A DNA stretch of 18,390 bases from Oleiagrimonas sp964608595 (GCA_964608595.1 CAZSOU010000046.1:1-18390); one strand, 5' to 3'; shown: positions 1-7,073, numbered from the stretch's first letter. Notes: generated by a model from the letters alone, not told the origin. A program made the numbers and translations.

Positions 1-44
1 GACCTGCCGAGGCAGCACCGACGACGACCACTCAAGGCGGGCAT

Positions 45-638
45 GTGCCGCGCGAGTTGATCGACCCCGCGTTCCTGTCCGAGGCTGACATGGCCAAGCG
101 CGAGACCTTCGCGCAAGCCTACGTAGCGCACGGCAACATCGCCGACGCTGCCGAGGCTGCCGGCTACAACGGCAAGAACCGCCAGAGCCTGACCGTCATG
201 GGCCTGCGGCTGTACCAAGAGCCATGGGTGAAGTCGCGCATCCAGGAAATCCGCGATGACCTGTTGCACGAGCTGAAAATTACCCAGCGCAAGGTGCTGG
301 GTGAGCTGGCGCGCATCGGCTTCGTGGACATTGGCAGCATCACCGACGACGACGGGGACATCCTGCCGCTGCACAAGATTTCCGTGGACACCCGCCGGGC
401 AATCAGCAGCTACAAGGTCAAGCGTTCGACGTTCGGCGAGGACGGTGAGAGCGTGGAGCGCGAAGTGCGCTTCGAGAGCAAATCCGGCGCGCTGGAGAAG
501 CTGGGCAAGCATGCCGGCCTGTTCGGCAAGGCCGACGACGACGCGCCAGGGGTGGCCGCCGAGGACTTCATGAGGGCATTGGGGGAGGGTATCGCGCGTG
601 TCATCGCAGGGCGCCGCACGATCGACCACCAGCCCTAG
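45..638 (+). CDS. terS: Terminase small subunit, Terminase_2-like (5' end uncertain)
   Basis: Small terminase subunits recognise phage DNA and regulate the large subunit during packaging. The 197-residue product has a helical N-terminal DNA-binding region around residues 19-70: KRETFAQAYVAHGNIADAA, then AGY, then a PWVKSRIQEI helix. This is the usual layout of the Terminase_2 family, where the residues after 'FAQAY' form a helix-turn-helix. Residues 75-110 (KITQRKVLGELARIGFVDI) are also typical. The chosen GTG at 45 has an AAGGCGG-like ribosome site at 34-40. The same frame is open, however, to the left edge (bases 3-44 have no stop), so the true start could lie outside the window. An ATG at 43 is in another frame and stops after five codons. 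The 3' end overlaps the next gene by 41 bases, and the position directly before TerL supports the call. Family assignment is from sequence pattern, not a search. Confidence 0.82.
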   Translation: MPRELIDPAFLSEADMAKRETFAQAYVAHGNIADAAEAAGYNGKNRQSLTVMGLRLYQEPWVKSRIQEIRDDLLHELKITQRKVLGELARIGFVDIGSITDDDGDILPLHKISVDTRRAISSYKVKRSTFGEDGESVEREVRFESKSGALEKLGKHAGLFGKADDDAPGVAAEDFMRALGEGIARVIAGRRTIDHQP

Positions 639-2124
639 TGCCGTCAGCGCGCGCAAGCGCATGAGCAAGCACGACCTGGAGCTGGCAGAGCGGATCGGTG
701 AGTTCTACGCCGACCCGCTTGGCTTCGTGTTGTTCGCGTTCCCGTGGGGTAAGGAAGGTACCCGCCTTGCCAAGCAGGACGGCCCTGACGACTGGCAGCG
801 CGACGTGATGAACGAGATTGGCCAGGCCGTGAAGGATGGCATGAGCGTGCAGGACGCCATGCCGATCCTTGAGGCCGTCGCGTCCGGTCACGGCATCGGC
901 AAGACCGCGCTTATTTCGTGGATCATCCTGTGGTTCATCGCCACCAGGCAGCACCCACAGATCATCGTCACCGCCGGCAAGAAGGACCAGCTCACCGGCA
1001 AGACGTGGCGAGAGTTGGCCAAGTGGTGGAAGATGTGCCTGTGCGGGCACTGGTTTTTCTGGACCGCCACGAAGCTGGAACACGTCTTGTTCCCCGAGAC
1101 GTGGTTTGCCCACGCGATCCCATGGTCCAAGAGCGCGCCCGAAAACTTCGCCGGCGCGCACGAGGAACACGTGCTGGTCATCTACGACGAGGCCAGTTCG
1201 ATCGATGACGTGATTTGGGAGGTCACGGACGGCGCGATGACGACGCCTGGCGCGATGTGGATCGCCTTCGGCAACCCGACCCGCACCACCGGCCGCTTCG
1301 CCCAGTGCTTCGGCAAGTTCAAGCACATGTGGAAAACGCGGCACATCGACAGCCGCACGGCCAAGATGGCCAACCGCAAGCTACTGGACCAGTGGGTAGA
1401 AGCGTGGGGTGAGGACTCGGACTTCGTGCGCGTGCGCGTGCGTGGCCTGTTCCCTCGCGCCGGCAACTTGCAGTTCATCGACTTGGAGACCGTGGCGCGC
1501 GCCATGCGCCGCGAGCCGAAGGGCTACGAGCATGCCGGCAAGGTCATGGGTGTGGACGTTGCACGTCACGGCAGCGACCAGAGCACCATTGTCAAGCGGC
1601 AAGGTTCGTGGACTGCGCCCATCAAGCGCATGCGCATACCCGACACGATGCAGCTTGCCAGCCACGTCGCCGAGGAAATCGACGACTGGAACCCCGACAT
1701 TGTGTTCGTGGACGCCACCGGCATCGGATGGGGCGTGGTCGATCGCCTGCACCAGCTTGGCTATCACATGGTGGTCGGTGTCCAGGTCGGCGAATCGCCT
1801 GACCAGCCCGAGCGTTTCCGCAATCGCCGGTCGGAAATCTGGTTCCGCATGCGCGAGTGGATCAAGGATGGCGGCTGCCTGGTTGCAGATTCCGAGCTTG
1901 AGACCGAGCTGACCGAGCCGGAATACGGCTTCGATGACAAGCAGCGCTATGTGTTGGAGAGCAAGGACGACATGAAGAAGCGCGACCTGGCCTCGCCAGA
2001 CGGCGCCGATGGCCTGGCGCTGACGTTCACTTCGCCGGTCGCACCTACCCGACAGAAGCAAGACACCTGGCGCAACAAGCTTCGGCAGCGTGCGCGCCAA
2101 CACCGTTCACCCATGGCCGCGTAA
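598..2124 (+). CDS. terL: Terminase large subunit (ATPase and nuclease)
   Basis: This is the motor that drives DNA into the prohead and cuts the concatemer. Counting from the GTG at 598 (508 residues), the Walker A motif SGHGIGKT is at 96-103. Walker B is at 191-198 (HVLVIYDE, ending in the catalytic D-E). The coupling motif AFGNPTRTTGRF starts at 223. The C-terminal RNase H-like nuclease shows its acidic residues in VMGVDVARHG (D320), IVFVDATGIG (D372) and SPDGADGLALTF (D468/D471). Both enzyme halves look intact. Start choice: the GTG at 598 has a strong GGGGGAGGG ribosome site at 581-589, nine bases upstream. The in-frame ATG at 661 would give 487 residues but has no clear site. The 598 start overlaps the terS end by 41 bases, consistent with translational coupling. 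The stop is 18 bases before the portal gene. Confidence 0.95.
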   Translation: MSSQGAARSTTSPSAVSARKRMSKHDLELAERIGEFYADPLGFVLFAFPWGKEGTRLAKQDGPDDWQRDVMNEIGQAVKDGMSVQDAMPILEAVASGHGIGKTALISWIILWFIATRQHPQIIVTAGKKDQLTGKTWRELAKWWKMCLCGHWFFWTATKLEHVLFPETWFAHAIPWSKSAPENFAGAHEEHVLVIYDEASSIDDVIWEVTDGAMTTPGAMWIAFGNPTRTTGRFAQCFGKFKHMWKTRHIDSRTAKMANRKLLDQWVEAWGEDSDFVRVRVRGLFPRAGNLQFIDLETVARAMRREPKGYEHAGKVMGVDVARHGSDQSTIVKRQGSWTAPIKRMRIPDTMQLASHVAEEIDDWNPDIVFVDATGIGWGVVDRLHQLGYHMVVGVQVGESPDQPERFRNRRSEIWFRMREWIKDGGCLVADSELETELTEPEYGFDDKQRYVLESKDDMKKRDLASPDGADGLALTFTSPVAPTRQKQDTWRNKLRQRARQHRSPMAA

Positions 2125-2142
2125 GCGACGGGGACCAAGATC

Positions 2143-4290
2143 ATGCCAGCAGCACTCGCAGAACAAGCCGACACCACGCCGACCCGTCGCCGGTCCGGTG
2201 GCACGCGCGATCCCGCGCGCCAAAACTTCGACCGCTACTGGTACTGCAAGCAGCGCGGCCACACCGACTACTGCGAGTGGGCCAAGCGGCTTGAGGACAT
2301 GTACATGGGTGGCGGCCGGCAGTGGCTGCCCGACGACAAGCGGTACATGGAGGAAGTCGAGGGGCGTAAGTGCATCGAGCTGAACGAGATTGCCGACGCG
2401 ATCAACACGGCGCTTGGCTATCAGGTCAATAACCGCGTGGACATCGCCTTCCGGCCGCGCGCGCGTGGCGCCAGCGAGGAAACGGCCAGTGTGCTGTCGC
2501 AGGTCACGATGCAGATTGCCGACAACGTGAAGTTTCCCTGGCACGAGACGCAGGTGTTCACCGATGGACTGGTGCAGCAGCGCGGGTTCTACGAGACGCG
2601 CCTGTCATTCGGCGACAGCATGCAGGGCGAAATCGGGTTGTGGGACTTGGACCCGATGGACGTGATCCCCGACCCCGACGCCAAGAGCTACGACCCGGAC
2701 GATTGGCAGGACGTGATTATCACGCGCTGGCTGACCTACGACGAGATCGAGGCCATGTACGGCACGGCCGCGCGCCGCAAGATCGAGCAGCGTGGTCCGC
2801 AGATTGCCGAGCGGGACTTCGGCGAGGACATGAACGAGGTGCCGCGCAACAAGTTCGGCGACGACGAGTGGGACTACAGCCGCGAGTACGACGCCTTTTT
2901 CAGCGAGGCCGGCGTGGCGCGCGTGCGCATCATCGACCGCCAGCACTGGAAGATGACCAGCACCCGCGTTGTCGTGTACCCCACTGGCGATATTCGCATT
3001 GCCGCCTTGGCCAGTCCCGAGAAGCTGGCGCAGTGGCGCGCCCAGGGCTGCATCATCATGATGCGTCCTACCCGCCGCGTGCGCTGGACCGTCAGCGCCG
3101 GCTGCGATGTGCTGCTGCACGATGACTGGTCGCCCTACCAGCACTTCACCGTCGTTCCCTACTTCCCGTACTTCCGTCGCGGCCATACCAAGGGCGGCGT
3201 GGATGACCTTGTGGGACCGCAGGAGTTGTTGAACAAGTCGGTGTCGCAGTACCTGCACATCGTCAACAGCACCGCCAATAGCGGCTACACGGTCGAGCAA
3301 AACAGCCTCACGAACATGACGACCGAGGACTTGGAGGAAAACGGCGGGCGTACCGGCGTGGTCATGGAGTACCGCAAGGGTTCGACGCCGCCCAAGAAGA
3401 TCGAGCCGAACAGCGTGCCCTCCGGCATCGAGCACCTTGTCGAGATGGGCAGCAACAAGATTCGCATGATGTCAGGCATGAACGACGCCATGCGCGGCAC
3501 CGGCGGCTCCAACCAGTCGGGCCTGGCCGTCCAGTCCCTGCAATTCGCCTCACAAATGTCCCTGGCAATCCCGCTGGACAACCTGTCGCGCACCCGGCAC
3601 ATGCTGGCCCAGCGCTGGCTGGAAATGATCCAGACCTTCTACGACGAGCCGCGGGTGTGGCAGATCACCAAGATGCAGCCCAACGGCCAGAAGGGCACCG
3701 AGGAATTGCGCACCAATTGGGTGGACGAGGTGTCCGGCGAGGTGCTGAACAACCTGACCATCGGCGAGTACGAGGTAGTCATCACCGAGCAGCCAGCGCA
3801 GATCACCTACGAGAACAGCCAGTTCCAGCAGGCGCTGGACATGCGCAAGCTGGGCATTTCCATCCCGGACGACGTTGTGCTGCGCTACTCGAACCTGGCC
3901 GACAAGTCGGAAATCATCGAGCGCATGCAGGAAAGCCAACAGACCGACCCGGTGGCCGAGGCCAAGGCCGCTGCCGACCAGGCGCGCGCGTCGCTGGCCG
4001 CTGCCCAGGCCACGGCCAAGAACGTGGAGGCCCTGTTCAGTGCGATCCGCACGGCGCAGATCATCGCGCAGGAGCCGGCCGTGTCGCCGATCGCCGACAC
4101 CATCGCCAAGTCGGCCGGCTTCAAGGACGCCGATCCGGCGCCGATTTATGGCGAGCCGCAACAGGCGGTTGCCGCCTCTGCCAGCGGGCAGGTTCAGCCG
4201 CCGCCCGAGAACACCAACCCCGCCACGCCGGACAACCCGCAACGTGGCATCGACACCGGCATCGAGGCCGGACCGCAGACCCCCGCATAG
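2143..4290 (+). CDS. Portal protein, P22 type
   Basis: The portal is the dodecameric ring at one head vertex through which DNA passes and on which terminase and tail assemble. The 715-residue length is close to the 725 residues of P22 gp1. The arrangement also matches: a helical start (about 25-60), NRVDIAFRPR, a DLDPMDVIPDPDAKSYDPDDW wing segment near 168-190, and a VVPYFPYFRRGHTKGGVDDLVGP stretch near 335. A central helix NKSVSQYLHIVNST is followed by VVITEQPAQITYENSQFQQAL (about 546-566). The last 120 residues are Ala/Gln-rich helix (ADQARASLAAAQATAKN), as in the barrel of P22-like portals, ending in a Pro-rich tail. The ATG at 2143 has only a weak GGGGACC ribosome site, so translation may be coupled to terL. 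Its place between terminase and scaffold is standard. Assignment is by pattern recognition; subfamily is inference. Confidence 0.92.
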   Translation: MPAALAEQADTTPTRRRSGGTRDPARQNFDRYWYCKQRGHTDYCEWAKRLEDMYMGGGRQWLPDDKRYMEEVEGRKCIELNEIADAINTALGYQVNNRVDIAFRPRARGASEETASVLSQVTMQIADNVKFPWHETQVFTDGLVQQRGFYETRLSFGDSMQGEIGLWDLDPMDVIPDPDAKSYDPDDWQDVIITRWLTYDEIEAMYGTAARRKIEQRGPQIAERDFGEDMNEVPRNKFGDDEWDYSREYDAFFSEAGVARVRIIDRQHWKMTSTRVVVYPTGDIRIAALASPEKLAQWRAQGCIIMMRPTRRVRWTVSAGCDVLLHDDWSPYQHFTVVPYFPYFRRGHTKGGVDDLVGPQELLNKSVSQYLHIVNSTANSGYTVEQNSLTNMTTEDLEENGGRTGVVMEYRKGSTPPKKIEPNSVPSGIEHLVEMGSNKIRMMSGMNDAMRGTGGSNQSGLAVQSLQFASQMSLAIPLDNLSRTRHMLAQRWLEMIQTFYDEPRVWQITKMQPNGQKGTEELRTNWVDEVSGEVLNNLTIGEYEVVITEQPAQITYENSQFQQALDMRKLGISIPDDVVLRYSNLADKSEIIERMQESQQTDPVAEAKAAADQARASLAAAQATAKNVEALFSAIRTAQIIAQEPAVSPIADTIAKSAGFKDADPAPIYGEPQQAVAASASGQVQPPPENTNPATPDNPQRGIDTGIEAGPQTPA

Positions 4291-4302
4291 GAGAACGCCG
4301 TC

Positions 4303-4506
4303 ATGGCCAGCATTGCATCACACAAACCGTCCGCCGAGCGCAAATCCGGCTGGGACGATTGGGAAATCCGGGATGCCCTGAGCACCCTTTCGCAGGCGGA
4401 CAAAATCCGCAAGAACAAGCCGCTCATGGCCAAGGTTCGCGCCGAAGCCAAGCGGCAACTACAGGCCGCCAAGGCCACCCACGCCAATCTCCAAGGAGGC
4501 AAATAA
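4303..4506 (+). CDS. Small basic protein of unknown function between portal and scaffold
   Basis: A 67-residue protein that I do not recognise. It starts MASIASHKPSAERKSGWDDWEI and is rich in Lys, Arg and Ala, with no membrane segment, signal peptide or cysteine. From about residue 23 it is predicted to be mostly amphipathic helix (ALSTLSQADKIRKNKPLM, then AKVRAEAKRQLQAAKA). The ATG has a good AGGAGA ribosome site in the 12-base gap after the portal stop, so it is very likely translated. Its own last codons contain the AAGGAGG site of the scaffold-like gene, so the two may be coupled. Small helical proteins of unknown role are common at this position in phages. A structural or assembly role is only inferred from position. 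Confidence 0.75.
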   Translation: MASIASHKPSAERKSGWDDWEIRDALSTLSQADKIRKNKPLMAKVRAEAKRQLQAAKATHANLQGGK

Positions 4507-4509
4507 ACC

Positions 4510-5487
4510 ATGGCTACAGACTTCAACATCAGCGACGAGGCCGAGGACGGCTTGGACGACGAGGACGGCAATGCGGTTCACGCCGGCGACGAAGTGGATG
4601 ACGACGAAACCGAGGACCGCGGCGACGAGGTGACCGACGGTAACGCCGACGACGACGGCAGCGACGCCGGCGAACCGGATGCCGAAGGCGAAGGCGGCGA
4701 CGAAACGGACCCCGAGTTCCTTGCCTCGCTGGCCGACGATGAAGGCGGCAAGACGCCCAAGACGGTCCCCTACGCCCGACTGGCCGAGGTCACGGCGCAG
4801 AACCAGCAGCTCATGCAGGTGCTGGAAGCCGTGGCATCTGGCCGCATCCCGGCGTCGCAGGCTACCGCCGGCCAGGAGCCGTCCGAGGAAGAAACCCCGG
4901 CATTCGACCTGAAAGCCAAGGTCCGCGAGCGCAATTCCGCGTTGCTGGAAGGTGACGAGGACAAGGCCGCGGAAATCGACATGGAAATCGAGGAACACCG
5001 GAACAACACCATCCGGGCCGCCGCGCGCAAGGAGGCGCTGTCCGACTTCCAAGCCGCCCAACAGAAAACCGCCACCGAGCGCGTGGTGGCCGAGGCGTTC
5101 GAGAAGTACACGTTCCTGGACGATGGCTCCGAGGACTTCAACCCGGAGGCCCTGGACGAAGTGATGATGTACCGCAATCACTACATGTCCAAGGGCGACG
5201 ACCTGCCGGAAGCGCTTGCCAAGGCTGTAGGCAAGGTGTGCCCGCAGTACGCCGGCGGCGACAACTCCGGCGAGGGCGCGCCCAAGACGAACGTGCGCGA
5301 CGCCAAGAAGGTGCTCCGAAACGCCAGGGCTGCACGGGCACAGCCGCCGCAGACCGCCAAGGCCGGCACGGCGAACCGGGAAACCATCGACGTGGGCAAG
5401 CTGGACTTCGAGAACATGGACGAGGACAAGTTCGACGCCCTGCCGGAGGACGTGAAGGCCAAGGCGCGCGGAGATGCCGTCGCGTAG
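4510..5487 (+). CDS. Scaffold-like head assembly protein with very acidic N-terminus
   Basis: A 325-residue protein between portal and capsid genes, the usual site of the internal scaffold around which coat protein assembles. Residues 9-72 are extremely acidic and low in complexity (runs such as LDDEDGNAV and DEVDDDETEDRGDEV), so probably disordered. Residues 80-110 (VPYARLAEVTAQNQQLMQVLEA) and 135-215 (long Glu/Lys/Ala helix, AEIDMEIEEHRNNTIRAAARKE) look like coiled-coil or extended helix. A basic segment near 263-280 (NVRDAKKVLRNARAARAQ) could be a coat-binding patch. There is no serine protease motif, and no separate head maturation protease is seen nearby, so cleavage of the scaffold is not suggested. 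Start: AAGGAGG at 4493-4499, ten bases before the ATG. The scaffold call rests on position, acidity and helical character, not on a sequence family I can name. Confidence 0.72.
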   Translation: MATDFNISDEAEDGLDDEDGNAVHAGDEVDDDETEDRGDEVTDGNADDDGSDAGEPDAEGEGGDETDPEFLASLADDEGGKTPKTVPYARLAEVTAQNQQLMQVLEAVASGRIPASQATAGQEPSEEETPAFDLKAKVRERNSALLEGDEDKAAEIDMEIEEHRNNTIRAAARKEALSDFQAAQQKTATERVVAEAFEKYTFLDDGSEDFNPEALDEVMMYRNHYMSKGDDLPEALAKAVGKVCPQYAGGDNSGEGAPKTNVRDAKKVLRNARAARAQPPQTAKAGTANRETIDVGKLDFENMDEDKFDALPEDVKAKARGDAVA

Positions 5488-5488
5488 C

Positions 5489-5517
5489 TTGCACGTTCGC
5501 CGAAGTTGTTGCATGAT
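5489..5517 (+). promoter_or_regulatory. Possible weak sigma70-type promoter before the tRNA
   Basis: TTGCAC (5489-5494) and CATGAT (5512-5517) are separated by 17 bases. They match three of six and four of six consensus bases. Transcription would start close to the tRNA 5' end at 5524. The match is poor and such matches are common by chance. The only support is that it sits in the 36-base gap between the scaffold-like gene and the tRNA. Confidence 0.18.
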
Positions 5518-5523
5518 CGGAAC

Positions 5524-5598
5524 CGCAGAGTAGAGCAGCGGCAGCTCGTTGGGTTCATAACCCGAAGGTCGCCGGTTCGAGTCCGGCCTCTGCAACCA
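5524..5598 (+). tRNA. tRNA-fMet(CAU), initiator type, complete with encoded CCA
   Basis: A full 75-base cloverleaf can be drawn by hand. The acceptor 5524-5530 (CGCAGAG) pairs with 5588-5593 except that C1 faces A72 (5594); then A73 and encoded CCA (5596-5598). The D stem is GAGC/GCTC with a seven-base loop AGCGGCA. The anticodon stem is TTGGG/CCCGA around the loop TTCATAA, anticodon CAT at 5556-5558. The variable loop is AGGTC. The T stem is GCCGG/CCGGC around TTCGAGT. Known features of bacterial initiator tRNA are all present: the unpaired 1x72 position that allows formylation, three consecutive G:C pairs (29-31/39-41) used for P-site entry, and the A11:U24 pair. It therefore reads as an initiator, not an elongator tRNA-Met or an Ile tRNA with modified C34. 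It lies on the late-gene strand between the scaffold-like and capsid genes. Whether it is charged and formylated is not visible here. Confidence 0.96.
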
Positions 5599-5905
5599 GT
5601 TTCGTGATGGTGTAAAGGGCATAACCAAGCAAACCCGGCGCTGGTCACCAGATAGTCCGGGGAGCCGAAAGGCGAATGGAAGGGCGGCTCGATTCCGCAT
5701 CACGATAAGCACGCCAAACCCGTAGAAAGGGAAGTGCAGTAGGACGGCGGGAGGCAACCCCTCCCGCCCATCCTCAAGTAGCAAGGGGCAGCGGCGCCCC
5801 ACAAGCCGCGGGTCGCTCCCTTCGCGTTCCAGCTCGGCCCGAGCGTCAAGAGGGTGGACGAGGCGCCTACCGCCTCAACGCAGACCGCCTTTTCAGGCGG
5901 TGCCA
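5599..5905 (+). ncRNA. Candidate structured RNA / capsid mRNA leader (hairpin-rich)
   Basis: No plausible protein gene lies between the tRNA and the capsid start, and the stretch is dense in local inverted repeats. In order these are: an 8-bp closing stem 5602-5609/5698-5705 (TCGTGATG/CATCACGA); inside it CCCGG/CCGGG (5634-5638/5657-5661) holding CTGG-TCA-CCAG (5641-5651), GCC-GAAA-GGC (5664-5673) and GCGG-CTCGATT-CCGC (5684-5698). Then come a 9-bp stem 5746-5754/5760-5768 extended by AGGA/TCCT; GGGGC/GCCCC (5785-5800); GCTCG/CGAGC (5832-5844); GAGGCG/CGCCTC (5860-5876); and a 7-bp stem ACCGCCT/AGGCGGT (5884-5901). GC-rich DNA makes chance stems common, so the fold is unproven. I do not recognise a known RNA family. 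It could be a structured 5' UTR, a separate small RNA, or both. Confidence 0.4.
5884..5901 (+). promoter_or_regulatory. Hairpin just upstream of the capsid ribosome site
   Basis: ACCGCCT (5884-5890) and AGGCGGT (5895-5901) form a perfect 7-bp stem with a TTTC loop. It ends 22 bases before the GGGAGA ribosome site (5923-5928). It has no downstream T-run, so it is not a standard terminator. By position it could stabilise the capsid message against exonucleases or shape access to the ribosome site. Its function is inferred. Confidence 0.4.
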
Positions 5906-5935
5906 GTCCATACCTCATTCATGGGAGACGCCACC

Positions 5936-7036
5936 ATGGCCGTTACCAATTTTGCGGCGCTTACGCCGCGTCAGAAGATCGTGTGGTCGCGCGACGTGTG
6001 GAGCGCCGCCCGCGACAAGATGTTTACCAAGCGGTTCCTTGGCAAGGGTGAAGGCGCGATGATCCAGCGCGTCACCGAGCTGACCAAGACCGAAAAGGGC
6101 GAAAAGGTGCTTATGCAGCTTGTCGCCGACCTGGTTGAAGATGGCGTGATCGGCGATAACCAGCGAGAAGGCAACGAGGAATCGATGAATGCCTACTCGC
6201 AGGAAATCCAGATTGACCTGCTGTCGCACCAGGTTCGCAACAAGGGCAAGCTGGCCGAGCAAAAGACCGTCATCAAGTTCCGCGAGCAAGGCCGCGACAA
6301 GCTGGCCTACTGGTTGGCCAACCGCATCGACCAGCTCGTGTTCCTGGCGCTGTCCGGCGTCAGCTTCGCCTATCGCAACGATGGCGCGCCGCGCGGCAAT
6401 TCGCCGTTCCCCAGCCTGTCGTTCGCTGCCGATGTGCATGCACCGACCGCCAAGCGCCATCTGAATTGGAATGGCACCTCGCTGGAGGATGGCGATGACA
6501 CCAAGATCACCAACAGCTACCTCGCCAACTACAAGATGATCGTGGACCTGATCGCCTACGCGAAGGACCACTACGTCAAGCCGTTGAACGAGGGTGGCAA
6601 GGAGTACTACGTGCTCCTGGTCAAGCCCGGCACGCTGGCGCAGCTCAAGAAAGACCCGGACTACCAGCGTGCCGTCGTCACCGGCGCTCCCCGCAGCATG
6701 AAGAACCCGTGGTTCACCGGCTCCACCGTGACCATCGACGGCGCCGTATTGCACGAACACCGCCTGGTCTACAACACCAAGGGCGCGGCCGCGGGCAACA
6801 AGTGGGGCGCGGACGGCAACGTGGACGGCACTCGCACGCTGCTGTGCGGCGCGCAGGCGCTGGGCATGGCCGACCTCGGCACCCCGGATTGGGACGAGGA
6901 GTTCTTCGACTACAAGTCCAAGCAGGGCATCAGCGTGGACAAGATGTTCGGGGTGCTCAAGCCGCAGTTCTACAGCATCTACGACAAGTCCGTTGAGGAC
7001 TTCGGCACCGTTGCTGTGGACCACTACCTCCAGTAA
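5936..7036 (+). CDS. Major capsid protein, N4-gp56 / DUF4043-like
   Basis: The 366-residue product resembles the N4-gp56 (DUF4043) family of HK97-fold coat proteins. It opens with MAVTNFAALTPRQKIVWSRD, then DKMFTKRFLGKGEGAMI, where the family has its conserved early helix and 'F.GKG' signature. A segment near residues 75-105 (EESMNAYSQEIQIDLLSHQV, then NKGKLAEQKT) is typical, followed by a long helix with REQGRDKLAYWLANRIDQL. The C-terminal half (YYVLLVKPGTLAQLKKDPDY, PWFTGSTVTIDGAVLHEHR, and LLCGAQALGMADLG) fits the final beta-rich domain. Start: the ATG at 5936 has a GGGAGA site at 5923-5928. An in-frame ATG at 5921 would overlap that site, and a GTG at 5900 sits in a hairpin. Both are disfavoured. 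A long structured leader precedes it and a 13-bp hairpin follows it, as expected for a gene needing high and separate expression. The family name is from recognition, not a search. Confidence 0.88.
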   Translation: MAVTNFAALTPRQKIVWSRDVWSAARDKMFTKRFLGKGEGAMIQRVTELTKTEKGEKVLMQLVADLVEDGVIGDNQREGNEESMNAYSQEIQIDLLSHQVRNKGKLAEQKTVIKFREQGRDKLAYWLANRIDQLVFLALSGVSFAYRNDGAPRGNSPFPSLSFAADVHAPTAKRHLNWNGTSLEDGDDTKITNSYLANYKMIVDLIAYAKDHYVKPLNEGGKEYYVLLVKPGTLAQLKKDPDYQRAVVTGAPRSMKNPWFTGSTVTIDGAVLHEHRLVYNTKGAAAGNKWGADGNVDGTRTLLCGAQALGMADLGTPDWDEEFFDYKSKQGISVDKMFGVLKPQFYSIYDKSVEDFGTVAVDHYLQ

Positions 7037-7043
7037 CCGGCAC

Positions 7044-7073
7044 GGCATCGGGGCGCGTGAGCGCCCTGGTGCC
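7044..7073 (+). terminator. Strong 13-bp hairpin after the capsid gene (no T-run)
   Basis: 7044-7056 and 7061-7073 pair over 13 consecutive positions, including two G:T wobbles, around a GTGA tetraloop of the GNRA class. It begins seven bases after the capsid stop. No T-run follows (the next bases are AGCAACCC). It may therefore be a leaky or factor-aided terminator, a 3' stabiliser or a processing signal. The hairpin is directly visible; the function is inferred. Confidence 0.5.

Noticed and set aside
5524..5598. tRNA gene as a prophage attachment site
   Set aside because: It lies inside the head gene cluster, is complete, and there is no integrase or direct repeat of the tRNA 3' end elsewhere in the window.
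5602..5705. A second tRNA or a tmRNA
   Set aside because: The T-arm-like and acceptor-like stems exist, but there is no D arm, anticodon arm, CCA, tmRNA 5' signature or tag reading frame. It is kept only as a speculative finding.
4459..5802. Minus-strand open frame over the tRNA, giving a product with a 'RPDSNRRPSGYEPNELP' type segment
   Set aside because: That segment is the translation of the tRNA complement, a familiar artefact. The frame also runs through the scaffold-like gene and the structured leader.
5900..5935. GTG at 5900 or ATG at 5921 as the capsid start
   Set aside because: The first overlaps a hairpin strand and the second overlaps the GGGAGA ribosome site. The ATG at 5936 has correct spacing and gives the expected family N-terminus.
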